Shown here: positions 18,722 through 27,870 of the stretch, one piece after another | How the letters are laid out: the number at the start of each line of letters is the position of its first letter | Position numbering within the stretch: position 1 is the first letter of the stretch | The notes under the pieces: generated by a model | Database searches by the model: none | Seen by the model: the letters and a program-made list of their open reading frames with translations, nothing else | What the model was told of the DNA's origin: nothing | Assembly (NCBI RefSeq): GCF_900101615.1 | Contig: NZ_FMZX01000011.1 | Location: forward strand, 62,001-126,000 | Length of the DNA stretch: 64,000 nucleotides | Origin: Belnapia rosea | GTDB lineage: Bacteria > Pseudomonadota > Alphaproteobacteria > Acetobacterales > Acetobacteraceae | Direction of reading: 5' to 3' | Made by a program: the position numbers and the translations under genes

Positions 18722-19731
18722 CCGGCTTCGCCGCCCTGCTGCCGCCGATCCGGCCCGTCGCCGCCCCGCCGGCGGAGCGGCTGCTGCGCGAGCCGACGCG
18801 CTTCACCCTGGACCAGGCCGCGCATCTGCTGGCACCGGGCGGGGATGTCCTGGCGCTGCGCTACCGCACCGTGGCCCGCCTCGGCTATCCGCAGGGCGAG
18901 ATCGGTGCCCCGAGGCCGGAGCAGCGCCAGCTCGCTGTCACCACCTTCGGCCTGGTCGGCGCGGGCGGCGTGCTGCCGCGCCATTTCACCGGGCTGGTCG
19001 GGGCCGAGCAGCGCAAGCGGTCCGAGGCGCTGCATGCCTTCCTCGATCTCGGCGCCTCGCGCTTCACCGGCCTCTTCGTCAAGGCGGGCGAGAAGTACAG
19101 GCCGACGCGGGACCCCGCCCCGGCCGAACGCGGCCTCGCCGCGGTCATCGGCCTCGCCACGCCGCATCTCGCGGGCCGCCTCGGGCTCGAGCTGCAACGC
19201 CTGCTCTACCATGCCGGCAACCTCGCCTCGCGCAGCCGCTCGGCCGCGCGGCTGCAATCCATGCTGGAGGAGGAGACCGGGCTGCCGGTGACGATCGAGG
19301 AATTCGCCGGCGGCTGGATCCGCCTGCCCCCGACCGAGCAGACCCGGCTGGCCGGCGGCGAGCCGCGGGGTGGCCGCGGCCGCGGCCTTGGTGGCCAGCA
19401 TGCGGTACTCGGCCAGGGTGCCGTGGCAGGGGCGCAGACCTGGGACAGCCAGGCGCGCTTCGTAATCCGCATCGGCCCGCTCGACCGGGCGGGATTCGAG
19501 GCCATGCTGCCGGGGACGCCGCAGCATCGCCGCGTGCTCGCCATGACGCGGCTCTTCGTGGGGCTCGATACCAGCTTCGCCATCAACCCGGTCCTGGCGG
19601 CCGAGGCGGTCCCGCCGCTCGCCCTTGGGGCTGGACGGCTCGGCTGGTCCTCCTGGCTCACCACCCCCCGAGCCCGGCGGCGGGACGGGGAGGAGCCGCG
19701 CTTCGAGGCCAGCCAGGTCACATCGCTGTGA
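18718..19731 (+). CDS. tssG: T6SS baseplate protein TssG (GTG start)
   Basis: A 337-residue TssG (ImpH/VasB) protein starting with GTG at 18718, which overlaps the tssF stop (GTGA). The frame stays open upstream inside tssF, but family members begin near this point. Conserved parts are ERLLREPTRFTLDQAAHLL, FGLVGAGGVLPRHFTGLV, LHAFLDLGASRFTGLFVKAG and a C-terminal beta region with FVIRIGPLDRAGFEAMLPG. It completes the impA-impH gene order. A 134-base gap then precedes the OmpA-type genes. Confidence 0.93.
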   Translation: MTGFAALLPPIRPVAAPPAERLLREPTRFTLDQAAHLLAPGGDVLALRYRTVARLGYPQGEIGAPRPEQRQLAVTTFGLVGAGGVLPRHFTGLVGAEQRKRSEALHAFLDLGASRFTGLFVKAGEKYRPTRDPAPAERGLAAVIGLATPHLAGRLGLELQRLLYHAGNLASRSRSAARLQSMLEEETGLPVTIEEFAGGWIRLPPTEQTRLAGGEPRGGRGRGLGGQHAVLGQGAVAGAQTWDSQARFVIRIGPLDRAGFEAMLPGTPQHRRVLAMTRLFVGLDTSFAINPVLAAEAVPPLALGAGRLGWSSWLTTPRARRRDGEEPRFEASQVTSL

Positions 19732-19865
19732 TGGCTGCGGCGGCCGCTCTAAGAATGGCTCGCAACCGCCAATTTCGGCGGTGAACCGGCAGGTGCACGG
19801 GCTTCGCCTCAATGTGCGGCACGGTTCCTATGCGTTATCATAGCGATCTCGAATGAAGGTGGATC

Positions 19866-20429
19866 ATGACGCTCACCGCAAGGGCCCTGATCGTCCTCGG
19901 GGCTGCGGCTCTCCTCGCCCCCGGGCTGGCAAGCGCGCAGCGCAATGAGGCCGCGAATCCCGGCATGCGCGAGCTGATCGAGCAGCTTCAGCCGACGACA
20001 CGCGGCATCCGCGTCCCCGCCGAGGCCCCGAGCCCCTCGGCCACCGCGCCGGCCCGTACCACGACCGCGCCACCCGGCGTCGGTGCCGCCTCGATCAGCC
20101 TGCGCTTCGCCACCGGCTCCGCGGTGCTGACGCCCGAGGCGGAACGCAGCCTGGACGAGCTCGGCCGCGCCCTCGCCTCGCCGCAATTGGCGGCCTACCG
20201 CTTCCGCATCGAGGGCCACACCGACACCGTCGGCAGCCGCGAGTCGAACCAGGCCCTGTCCGAGCGCCGCGCCGCCGCGGCCCGGGACTACCTGACGAGC
20301 CGCCACAGGATCTCCGCCGATCGGCTGGACGTCATCGGCCTTGGTGAGAGCCAGCTCCTGGTCGCCACGCCCGACGAGGCCGCCGAGGCGCGCAACCGCC
20401 GGGTGCAGGTCATCAACCTGGGTGGCTGA
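19866..20429 (+). CDS. Exported OmpA-domain protein (first of tandem pair)
   Basis: A 187-residue protein with a signal peptide (TARALIVLGAAALLAPGLASA), a short Pro/Thr-rich linker and a C-terminal OmpA/MotB peptidoglycan-binding domain. The domain is marked by LRFATGSAVLTPEAERSLDE, FRIEGHTDTVGSRESNQALS and NRRVQVINLGG. There is no lipobox, so it is probably soluble periplasmic. An identical arrangement recurs in the next gene, indicating tandem duplication. In the T6SS context it may help anchor the membrane complex or reorganise the cell wall; this is inference. RBS AAGGTGG precedes the ATG. Confidence 0.88.
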   Translation: MTLTARALIVLGAAALLAPGLASAQRNEAANPGMRELIEQLQPTTRGIRVPAEAPSPSATAPARTTTAPPGVGAASISLRFATGSAVLTPEAERSLDELGRALASPQLAAYRFRIEGHTDTVGSRESNQALSERRAAAARDYLTSRHRISADRLDVIGLGESQLLVATPDEAAEARNRRVQVINLGG

Positions 20430-20499
20430 CCCTCCGCTGCTGCCACGAACCATGCGCCTCCGATCCCTGCCAACTCCCTTCCATGAAAGCATCCCCCTC

Positions 20500-21171
20500 A
20501 TGGCTCGGCTCCCCCGTCTCGCCGGTCTCGCGGCCATGCTCGCTCTGGCGTTGCCGCCGGATGCCGGCGCCCAGAGCGACCTGGCCGCGCAATCCCTCAT
20601 CGACCGGCTGAAGCCCTCCGGCAGTTCGGGAACCCGCGGCATCCGCATCCCCGGCGAGGCGCCGGCGCCCGCCCCGGTCGCGGCGCCTGCACCGGTCTGG
20701 AGCCCGCCTGCCGCACCGGCCCGGCCGCAGGCCGTCGCCCCGAACCGCGCCCCCGCCCAGGAGCAATCCGCGACCAGCCGCCCCGCCGCGAAGGCCATGC
20801 CGCGCGAGACAACGACGGATGCGCCCTCCGTCTCCATCACCGTCACCTTCGCCAGCGGCTCGGCGACGCTGACGCCGGAGGCGGAGCGAGCCCTGGCCCC
20901 GCTCGGCCGCGCCCTCGCCTCGCCCGACCTTGCCCCCTACCGCTTCCGCATCGAGGGCCATACCGACACGGTCGGCGACGCCGCCGTGAACCAGGCCCTG
21001 TCCGAACGCCGCGCCGCCGCCGTGCGGGACTACCTCGCGCGGGTCTATGGCGTGACGGACAGCCGGCTCGTCGCGGTGGGCTTCGGCTCCTCGCAGCTCC
21101 TCGTCCAGACGCCGCCGCAGGTGAACGAGGTGCGGAACCGGCGCGTCCAGGTGGTCAATATCGGCAACTGA
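20500..21171 (+). CDS. Exported OmpA-domain protein (second of tandem pair)
   Basis: A 223-residue paralogue of the preceding gene. It has a signal peptide (MARLPRLAGLAAMLALALPPDAGA), the shared N-terminal block (TRGIRIPGEAPAP), a longer Pro/Ala linker and an OmpA domain with FRIEGHTDTVGDAAVNQALS and NRRVQVVNIGN. The start at 20500 gives a clean signal peptide; an in-frame ATG at 20452 would put 16 polar residues ahead of it. It follows gene 1 by 70 bases and precedes the zincin gene by 6, so all three are likely co-transcribed. Confidence 0.87.
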   Translation: MARLPRLAGLAAMLALALPPDAGAQSDLAAQSLIDRLKPSGSSGTRGIRIPGEAPAPAPVAAPAPVWSPPAAPARPQAVAPNRAPAQEQSATSRPAAKAMPRETTTDAPSVSITVTFASGSATLTPEAERALAPLGRALASPDLAPYRFRIEGHTDTVGDAAVNQALSERRAAAVRDYLARVYGVTDSRLVAVGFGSSQLLVQTPPQVNEVRNRRVQVVNIGN

Positions 21172-21177
21172 CCACCG

Positions 21178-22098
21178 ATGGCGCCAGCCGAGGATGATAC
21201 GGTCAGGCTGAAGCCGCCGGGCCCGGGCTCGGCGCGGCGCGGCCTGATCGGCGGCCTGGCCCTGCTCGGCCTCCTGGGCGGCGGCGTCTGGTACGGCGCC
21301 GGTGGTCCGGGCGAGGATGCGCGCCCCGCGCCCGCGGCGACGCCGGCCCCGCCGCAGCCCATGGTGCGGGTGATGGCCGAGGCGGAATTGCTCGCCCTGC
21401 TGCCGGAGCAGCCAAGCCTTTACCGGTTGCGGGAGAACCCGCAGGTCTTCGTGCTTCTCTTCCCCGACCTCGCGCGGCAGGGCGAGGCGCTGAACCGCGC
21501 GGCTGCGCTGATCGAGAAGGCCGGCCTGCCACGCGACCGCCTGCTTGACGCCACCGAGCTGGCGGCGGCCATCGCGCGCAGCGGCGACACGCCGGCCACC
21601 TGGTATCTGGGCCATGACTACCGCTCGGCCGACCTCGCCCGCTTCTTCGCCCTCGCCGAACGCGACCGCGTGGCGCTGAACGAGGCCGAGCTCTGGCTGC
21701 GCGACCAGTTCGCCCTGGCCTCCGCCGCGGCCGGGCCGGGCCCCTTCGCCATGGTCTCCGCCGCCGCGCCCGGCCCGCAGATGGATATGCCGATGCGCAT
21801 GGCCGTGCTGCGCCATGAGATCGGGCATGGGCATTACTTCACCCTGCCGGGCTTCGCCGGGCATGTGCAGGCGGTCTGGCGCAACGGCTTCACCGAGGCC
21901 GAACGGGGCGCCTTCCGCGGCTTCCTCGGCCGCGAAGGCTATGATGCCGGCAATGATGAGCTGATGGCCAATGAGGCCATGGCCTATCTGCTCTTCACCC
22001 CGGATCCGCGCCTCTTCGGCCCGGCCCAGGTCGGCCTGGCGCCAGCGACGCTGGACCGGCTGCGGGAATTGCTGCGGGTCGGCCTGACGCTGCCCTGA
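21178..22098 (+). CDS. Membrane-anchored putative zinc metalloprotease (HEIGH motif)
   Basis: A 306-residue protein of unrecognised name. One membrane helix (about 21-40) leaves the remainder outside the cytoplasm. The zincin motif HEIGH is at 213-217 (RHEIGHGHYF), and about 45 residues later ELMANEAMAYLL (261-272) supplies a plausible third zinc ligand, E261 or E266. Residues 88-160 form an uncharacterised alpha/beta domain. The pattern RHEIGHG..YF followed by a Glu/Asn-rich helix suggests a real peptidase. It sits 6 bases after the second OmpA gene and converges on the kinase gene. A role in cell-wall or T6SS component processing is only inference. Confidence 0.75.
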   Translation: MAPAEDDTVRLKPPGPGSARRGLIGGLALLGLLGGGVWYGAGGPGEDARPAPAATPAPPQPMVRVMAEAELLALLPEQPSLYRLRENPQVFVLLFPDLARQGEALNRAAALIEKAGLPRDRLLDATELAAAIARSGDTPATWYLGHDYRSADLARFFALAERDRVALNEAELWLRDQFALASAAAGPGPFAMVSAAAPGPQMDMPMRMAVLRHEIGHGHYFTLPGFAGHVQAVWRNGFTEAERGAFRGFLGREGYDAGNDELMANEAMAYLLFTPDPRLFGPAQVGLAPATLDRLRELLRVGLTLP

Positions 22099-22107
22099 GG
22101 CCGGGCG

Positions 22108-24123
22108 TCAGCGCCGCGCCACCGTCTCCACCAGCACGGCCTGCACGGCCACGCGGCCATTCTGCGCCTGGGCGGCGCGCAGCGCGGGTGCCAGGGCGCG
22201 GAGATAATCCTCCGCCTTCTCCACCACCGGCCGGCGCTGGGCGAGGATCGGCCGGTCCGAGGTGACGACCAGCACCAGATCCGTCCCGAAGGGCTCGTCC
22301 ACCTCCCACCCGGTGAAGCTGCCGGCAGGCTCGCCCAGGCGGAGCTGCGCATTGGGCGCCTCGGCGCGGGAGGGGACGAGATGCGCGACCTCCCCCGACT
22401 GCATGAGGTAGCTGACAGTGAGATGCCCCGGCCAGGGCGGCATGGTGACGGAGAGCCGCAGCAACTCCCCCTTGGCGAGCGGCGTGGCGCCGATGATGCC
22501 GGCCTGGGGCGAGGCATCCTGTCCCGCGGCATTGGGGCGCAGCAGGTCGAGCGCGGCGCAATAGGGCCCGTCGAAGCCGCGGAGCTGCATCTGCACCGCA
22601 TCGCCGGGCAGGCCACGCGCCGCGACCTGCTGGCGCAGCAGCGCCTCATCGCCCCGGCGGATGATGCCGGAGAGGGTGAGCCTGGTGGCAGTCGCGCTCC
22701 AGGACAGCAGGCTGCATGGCGTGGCGGCCAGCGCCGCACCGGCCGCGGCGAGATCGGCGCGGAGCTGATCGGCACGCCGGCGTGCCTCCTCGACCACCTG
22801 CTGCTGCCGTGCCTGTTCGGCGGCCTGTTGCTGGCGCACCTGCTCGGCCGCCTGTTGCTGGCGCGCCTGCTCGGCGCGACGCCCCTCCTCCTCCCGCAGC
22901 CGTCGCTCGATCTCGGCCTCGGCCTGCGGCGGAGGGGTGGGTGTGGCTGACTCCGTCGCCGCCTGTGGGGCAGGCACCGGCTGTGTCGCCTCGGCCCGCT
23001 GGCGCGCCTCCTGCTCCGCTGCCTGGCGAAGCTGCTCCAGCCGCTGCTGATCCGCCCCCTGATCCCCGCCGCCGAGCAGCATGAAGGCAATGACGCCGGC
23101 GGCTGCCAGGACCCCGGCCCCACCAGCGATCAGCCCGACCGGCGCCCTGCGCGCCAGGGCCGGCGGTGGGGTGGGCGGCGGGGCCGACATGGCCGGGCCG
23201 GGCGGGGCGGCGGGCGGCATGGTGCCGACCAGCGTCGCATCGCTGTCGAGGCCGGGCAGCGGGCCGGCGCCGCTGAAGCCACCGGCCTCCGGCGCCGCGG
23301 CGGGCGCCGCCGCCGCGGCGCGGATGGCGGCGGCGAAGGCGGCCGCGCCCGGGTACCGGTCCTCCGGCCGCTTCGCCAGCGCGCGGGCAATCACCGCGTC
23401 GAAGGCCTGCGGCGCGGTGACCGAGAGCCTGGAGGGCGGCGGCGGCTCGGTATGCAGCGCCTTGTGCATCACCGCCGAGAAGCCGCCCTCGAAAGGCTTC
23501 TCCCCGGTCAGCAGCTGGTAGAGCATCACCCCGGCCGCCCAGATATCGGCGCGCGCATCCACCGTCTCGCCGCGCAGCTGCTCCGGCGCCATGTAGCTCG
23601 GCGTGCCCATGACCGTGCCGATCTGCGTCATCGAGGAATTCTCGAGCCGCGCGATGCCGAAATCGGCCATCTTCACCGCGCCATCGCCCGACAGCATGAT
23701 GTTGCCCGGCTTGATGTCCCGATGCACGACGCCGCGGCCATGGGAATAGGCCAGCGCCGCCAGCACCTCCTCCATGATCCGGACGATCTCGGGGACGGGG
23801 AAGCGCTCCTTCCGGTCCAGCCGGTCCTTCAGCGAGCCGCCTTCGACCAGCTCCATGACGATCCAGGCGCTCTCGGCATTCTCGCCGTAATCATAGACGC
23901 CGACGATGTTCGGATGCGCCAGCCGCCCCGCCGCCTGCGCCTCGCGGCGGAAGCGCCCATGCGCCTCCTCCCCCTCCGGGTCACCGGCGGGCGGCAGCTT
24001 CACCACCTTGATCGCCACGCGCCGCTCGATATTGCGGTCGAGCGCATCATACACCGTACCCATGGCGCCGCTGCCCAGGGTGCCGCGCAACTCGTACTTC
24101 CCGGCGATCTCGTTCGGAATCAT
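22108..24123 (-). CDS. ppkA: Transmembrane Ser/Thr protein kinase with extracytoplasmic C-terminal domain (PpkA-like)
   Basis: A 671-residue Hanks-type kinase. It has a Gly-rich loop GTLGSGAMGTVY (14-25), K39, HRDIKPGN with D136, DFG at 154-156 and a MGTPSYMAPEQLRG activation/P+1 segment. A Pro/Ala linker leads to one membrane helix (about 328-350), then a Gln/Ala-rich coiled coil with repeated QQQAAEQ units (about 355-470) and a C-terminal DUF4384-like domain (about 560-671) expected in the periplasm. The start is placed at MIPNEIAGKYELRG. It lies 67 bases downstream of the CHAT gene on the same strand and is the natural antagonist of PppA. No FHA target gene lies in the window. Confidence 0.87.
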   Translation of the reverse strand: MIPNEIAGKYELRGTLGSGAMGTVYDALDRNIERRVAIKVVKLPPAGDPEGEEAHGRFRREAQAAGRLAHPNIVGVYDYGENAESAWIVMELVEGGSLKDRLDRKERFPVPEIVRIMEEVLAALAYSHGRGVVHRDIKPGNIMLSGDGAVKMADFGIARLENSSMTQIGTVMGTPSYMAPEQLRGETVDARADIWAAGVMLYQLLTGEKPFEGGFSAVMHKALHTEPPPPSRLSVTAPQAFDAVIARALAKRPEDRYPGAAAFAAAIRAAAAAPAAAPEAGGFSGAGPLPGLDSDATLVGTMPPAAPPGPAMSAPPPTPPPALARRAPVGLIAGGAGVLAAAGVIAFMLLGGGDQGADQQRLEQLRQAAEQEARQRAEATQPVPAPQAATESATPTPPPQAEAEIERRLREEEGRRAEQARQQQAAEQVRQQQAAEQARQQQVVEEARRRADQLRADLAAAGAALAATPCSLLSWSATATRLTLSGIIRRGDEALLRQQVAARGLPGDAVQMQLRGFDGPYCAALDLLRPNAAGQDASPQAGIIGATPLAKGELLRLSVTMPPWPGHLTVSYLMQSGEVAHLVPSRAEAPNAQLRLGEPAGSFTGWEVDEPFGTDLVLVVTSDRPILAQRRPVVEKAEDYLRALAPALRAAQAQNGRVAVQAVLVETVARR

Positions 24124-24190
24124 CCGCCCAGCAACCTCGAGGCTGTCCTGCCCGCGCGGCGAGCCTTGGTCATGCCGCGCGGGATACATC

Positions 24191-27100
24191 CTACAGCCTG
24201 GGCGCGGATTGCGCTGCCGCCGTTTGCACCGGCGCGGCACGCCGGCCATCGCCGATCAGCGCGAAGGGCGCCCAGTAGAAGGGATGGCCGAAGGCGTCGG
24301 GCAGCCGCTGGCCCGCCTCGTCCAGCAGCAGGAGCTGCGCACCGCGCAGCGCCGCGGCCGAGGAAGCGCCGGCCTGCTGGCGGCGCAGCGAGTCCGCGAC
24401 CGTCAGCGCCGCCGCCGCATCGTCCACCGCCCAATGCGTCACCATCAGCCCGCGCGCCCCGGCATAGAAGAAGGCGCGCGCCAGGCCCGAGAGCGCCTCG
24501 CCACCCCCTGCCCCGCCCGGTCCGCCTGTGTTGCAGGCCGACAGGATGATGAGATCGGCATCGAGCTTGAGGCCGAGCAGGTCGCTTGCCTTGACGAAGG
24601 CCGAATTGGCATCCGCGGCCCCCGCCTGCGGCGAGACGACGATCGAGGGCTCCTGCAGGCAGGAGAGCTCGCCCGGCAGCAGCGCATGGGTGGCGAGATG
24701 GATGATCCGCCGCTGTCCAAGCTCCGCCGCGCGCAGGCTGGCCGCGGTGAAGTCGGGGCCGAGCCGCACATCCTGCGGCCGCGCGCCCATCAGCCGCTCC
24801 GCCTCCTGCACCTCGATCCGCGTTCCCGGCAGCCGCATCAGCCCGGCCGCCAGCCGCGCATCCGCGGCGCAGCGATCGACGGGGAAGCTGCGGATCAGCT
24901 GCGCCGGGCTCGGTGGGACGAAATCGCCGAAGCCGCCATAAGCCAGCGGCGCGGCGGAGCCGGGCCCGGCGCCGCGCAGCGTCACCAGCGTCTGCGGCGA
25001 AGGCACATGCACGACGGCATGGCGCCGCACCAGCCAGGGCGCCGCGCCGAGCGCCGCCGGGTCGGCCGGTCCGGTCAGCAGCATGCCGAAGGGGATGCCG
25101 AGCAGCGGCCCGTCCGGCACCACGACCAGCGTCTCCGCCCCTTCGAGCGGCCGGGCCAGCGGCGCCAGCAACGCCGCGTAGAGGGCCTGGGCCGGCGCCG
25201 GGTCGAAACGGCCCGGCCGGCCGCCGGCATCCACCACCCCCGCCCGCAGCGCATTCACCAGCCGCCCCGCCTCCGCCTCGGTGAGGGCGGAGCGTGCCAT
25301 CTGCACCGCGCCGCCCCGGACCATCAGCACCCAGCCATGGCTGCGGCCGAGCAGCATGGTGACCAGCGCCTCCTGCGGCCCGAGCACGGCAGCCACGGCA
25401 TCGGCATCGACCGAGCTGAGCAGCAGCTGCCGGTAGCCGGGCGCGGCGGCGGCGACCACGCTCTCGGCCTCCGCCCGTGCCTGCTGGGCGGCGGCGATCC
25501 GCGCATCGAGCCCCGGCGCCGCGCCGCTGTCACGCTCGGCGAAGAGGCCGCGCAGCGCCTGGTCGGCATCCTGCAGCCTGCGCACCGCCTCGGCCACGCG
25601 GGCATCGCCGGCGGCGGCGCCGATGCGCGCGCTGGCCTGCTGCACGAAGCGCACCGTGTTGCTGCGCTGGGCGAGCTGCGCCGCGGCGAAGGCCTCCTTG
25701 CGCAGCGCAGGCCCATCCGCCGGGTGGGCTGCCGCCTCGGCATCCAGCGCGTCGAGATAGGGGAGGACGAGGTTGATCGGCAGCGCGATCTGCCGCGCGC
25801 GGAGGATCGCGGCGCCGGCCCGGAAGGCGGTCAGCGCCTCGTCGCGGCGGCCGGCGGCCCCCCGCCTCGCGCCATTCAGGAACAGCGTCACCGCCTCCGG
25901 CCGCTCGCCTGGCGCGGCGATGGCGAAGCGCTGCGACGCCGCCTCGAGCTGGCGCGTTGCCGCATCGTCGCGGCCGAGCGAGCTGTAGGTGCCCGCCTCG
26001 GTGCGCAGCGACCGCGCCACCAGCAGGCCGTTCTCGAGGCCGGTCTGCCGCAGCAGCCGGCGGCTGTCGGCGATCAGCGCCGGCGCCGCCGCACGCCCCT
26101 CGCCGCGTGCCAGCGTGCGCGCCAGATAGCGCCGCACCTCCGACAGGCCGAGCATGGCGGAGACCGCGGCCGGGTCGCTCACCATCCCGCCGCCATCGGC
26201 ACCGCGCAGCATGCTGGAGGGCACCAGAGCGGCATAGAGCGCCTCCGCCTCCCGCAGCCGGGCGAGGCCCGCCACATCCTGCCCGTCCTGCAGCAGCGAG
26301 AGCGCCTGGTAATGCGCCAGCCGCGCCCGTGCGACCGGGTCGGCGGCCCGGGCCGACAGCACCGTGGCCCGGGTGAAGAGCACCGACGCTTCCTGCATCC
26401 GGCCCTGGTTCGAGAGGTTGAGCGCGAGATGCACCAGCGCCGTCGCGGTATCCGGATTGTCCTGCCCGAGCACCCTCTCCTGCAGGGCGAGGGCGGCGCG
26501 GTAGGCATCCTCGGCGGCGGCGAAATTCTCAGCCTGGTTCAGCTCGCGCCCGAGATTCATCAGCTCCTCGTAGCGGCCGACGTCATTGGCGCTGAAGGCC
26601 TCGGCGGAGAGCCGCCGCACCGCGATCTCGAGCGCGGCCGAACGGGCCTGCCCCTGGCCCTGTCCCTGGCCCGCCGCGGCGGCGCGGCCGGTGGCCAGCC
26701 CCTCCATCACCGGCGTCGCCGTGGCGACCCCATCGGCCAGCACCGGCCCCTCCGGCCCGGCCGCGACGAGGGCGACATGCGGCCAGCCGCCGTTCTTGCG
26801 GGTACAGGCCAGCAGCCGGGCGGGGACGCCGCCCGCCAGCGTCGTCGGCTGCGGCGCCGCGCAGGTCACGCGCTGGTCGAGCCAGGTGCGCCAGAGCCCG
26901 CCCGCGGCCAGGGCGTCGAGCCGGGCCGCATCGGCCGGGCCGCGCAGCTGCACCACGCGCGCCGCCGGCTGGGTCCAGCCGCCGCAATAGACCTCGCGGC
27001 TGCGGGCCACCGGCAGGTCGGCCGGCAGCGCCGCACCGCGCTGGGCGGTGCAGTCCTCGCCCCGCGCATCCTTGCCGGCCGGGTCCATCGGGCCGGCGCT

Positions 27101-27259
27101 GGCCGAAGCCGCGACATAGGCGCTCTCGGGCGGGCGGGTACAGCCGCCGATGGCCAGGAGAAGGCAAACAGCACCGGCCGCGCCTGCGAGCCGGGCGAGG
27201 GCGCCATCCACCGCCAGCACCTTGGCTGCCGCCTCCAGCGAGACCCGCAACAGAGCCAT
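24191..27259 (-). CDS. Lipoprotein-like TPR-CHAT putative protease
   Basis: A 1022-residue protein. A hydrophobic stretch ends in LAIGGC (C40), a plausible though imperfect lipobox, after an unusually long 23-residue leader; a GTG at codon 14 or 17 would give a more normal signal. Residues ~180-560 are TPR-like helical repeats (ENFAAAEDAYRAALALQERVLGQ and others). The C-terminal ~300 residues are a CHAT caspase-like domain with the dyad H858 (IIHLATHA) and C909 (LSACNTGG), both intact. Family members are mostly proteases; here it is probably membrane-tethered. It precedes the PpkA-like kinase in one transcription unit. Its substrate is unknown. Confidence 0.8.
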   Translation of the reverse strand: MALLRVSLEAAAKVLAVDGALARLAGAAGAVCLLLAIGGCTRPPESAYVAASASAGPMDPAGKDARGEDCTAQRGAALPADLPVARSREVYCGGWTQPAARVVQLRGPADAARLDALAAGGLWRTWLDQRVTCAAPQPTTLAGGVPARLLACTRKNGGWPHVALVAAGPEGPVLADGVATATPVMEGLATGRAAAAGQGQGQGQARSAALEIAVRRLSAEAFSANDVGRYEELMNLGRELNQAENFAAAEDAYRAALALQERVLGQDNPDTATALVHLALNLSNQGRMQEASVLFTRATVLSARAADPVARARLAHYQALSLLQDGQDVAGLARLREAEALYAALVPSSMLRGADGGGMVSDPAAVSAMLGLSEVRRYLARTLARGEGRAAAPALIADSRRLLRQTGLENGLLVARSLRTEAGTYSSLGRDDAATRQLEAASQRFAIAAPGERPEAVTLFLNGARRGAAGRRDEALTAFRAGAAILRARQIALPINLVLPYLDALDAEAAAHPADGPALRKEAFAAAQLAQRSNTVRFVQQASARIGAAAGDARVAEAVRRLQDADQALRGLFAERDSGAAPGLDARIAAAQQARAEAESVVAAAAPGYRQLLLSSVDADAVAAVLGPQEALVTMLLGRSHGWVLMVRGGAVQMARSALTEAEAGRLVNALRAGVVDAGGRPGRFDPAPAQALYAALLAPLARPLEGAETLVVVPDGPLLGIPFGMLLTGPADPAALGAAPWLVRRHAVVHVPSPQTLVTLRGAGPGSAAPLAYGGFGDFVPPSPAQLIRSFPVDRCAADARLAAGLMRLPGTRIEVQEAERLMGARPQDVRLGPDFTAASLRAAELGQRRIIHLATHALLPGELSCLQEPSIVVSPQAGAADANSAFVKASDLLGLKLDADLIILSACNTGGPGGAGGGEALSGLARAFFYAGARGLMVTHWAVDDAAAALTVADSLRRQQAGASSAAALRGAQLLLLDEAGQRLPDAFGHPFYWAPFALIGDGRRAAPVQTAAAQSAPRL

Positions 27260-27501
27260 CGACAGCGCTTCCCTTGGCCGATCACGGGTAGTTTAACGAA
27301 GATCTGGCCGCCTGTTAAGCAGACCGCGCAAGAATAAGCGGGCATTTCAACCAAAAGAGAATGCCATCCAGCGGACTGCGCCGCGTCTCTATTTTGGTCC
27401 AGGCCTGCATCGGGCCCGCGATCCGGCCCCGATTATTCCCTGGCCGCCCAGGCCCGCCTCCGTGCATCCTCCGCGCCTCGCAGCAAGGATCGCCTGAGCG
27501 C

Positions 27502-27798
27502 ATGGCCGGATGGCTGGATGACCGGGACCTGCCCGTGGAGACCGAATTCGAGGGCGATCCCGCGCCGGGCCTGGAGGGCCTTCCCCGCATGGACCTCGCC
27601 CCGGTCGAGGCGCAGGTGCCGAGCCTGATCGACCAGGCCGTCCGTGGCCCCATCGTGCTGACCCGGAACGGCGCCGAGGCCTTCGTCCTGTTGCCGCTCG
27701 ACATCTACCGGCGGCTCTGGAGCACGGCCCCCCGGCCGCCCGTGCTCGATGCCGAACCCTCCGAGCCGGGGCCGAAGCGCCGCACCCGCCGCCGCTGA
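27502..27798 (+). CDS. Solitary Phd/YefM-like antitoxin-domain protein
   Basis: A 98-residue protein. Its middle part (VEAQVPSLIDQAVRGPIVLTRNGAEAFVLLPLDIYRRL) resembles the Phd/YefM fold, with the LTRNG and VLLPLDIYRRL hallmarks. It carries an acidic N-terminal extension of about 35 residues and a basic, Pro/Arg-rich tail. No toxin gene is adjacent: the next gene encodes an ABC-F ATPase. It may be an orphan regulator. The start at 27502 follows AAGGA by 12 bases. The 242 bases upstream, back to the CHAT gene start, form a divergent promoter region with no assignable boxes. Confidence 0.6.
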   Translation: MAGWLDDRDLPVETEFEGDPAPGLEGLPRMDLAPVEAQVPSLIDQAVRGPIVLTRNGAEAFVLLPLDIYRRLWSTAPRPPVLDAEPSEPGPKRRTRRR

Positions 27799-27870
27799 TC
27801 CCAGGGAGCGTTGGCGGGGGGAGCGTTGGCGGGCTTGACGGCGGCGCCGGGCAGGCGCCACTGCCGCCTC

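Noticed and set aside
23906-27337. Plus-strand open frame of about 1140 codons opposite the CHAT gene
   Set aside because: Same shadow effect; rich in His/Arg/Gly with no recognisable domain, while the minus strand encodes a full TPR-CHAT protein.
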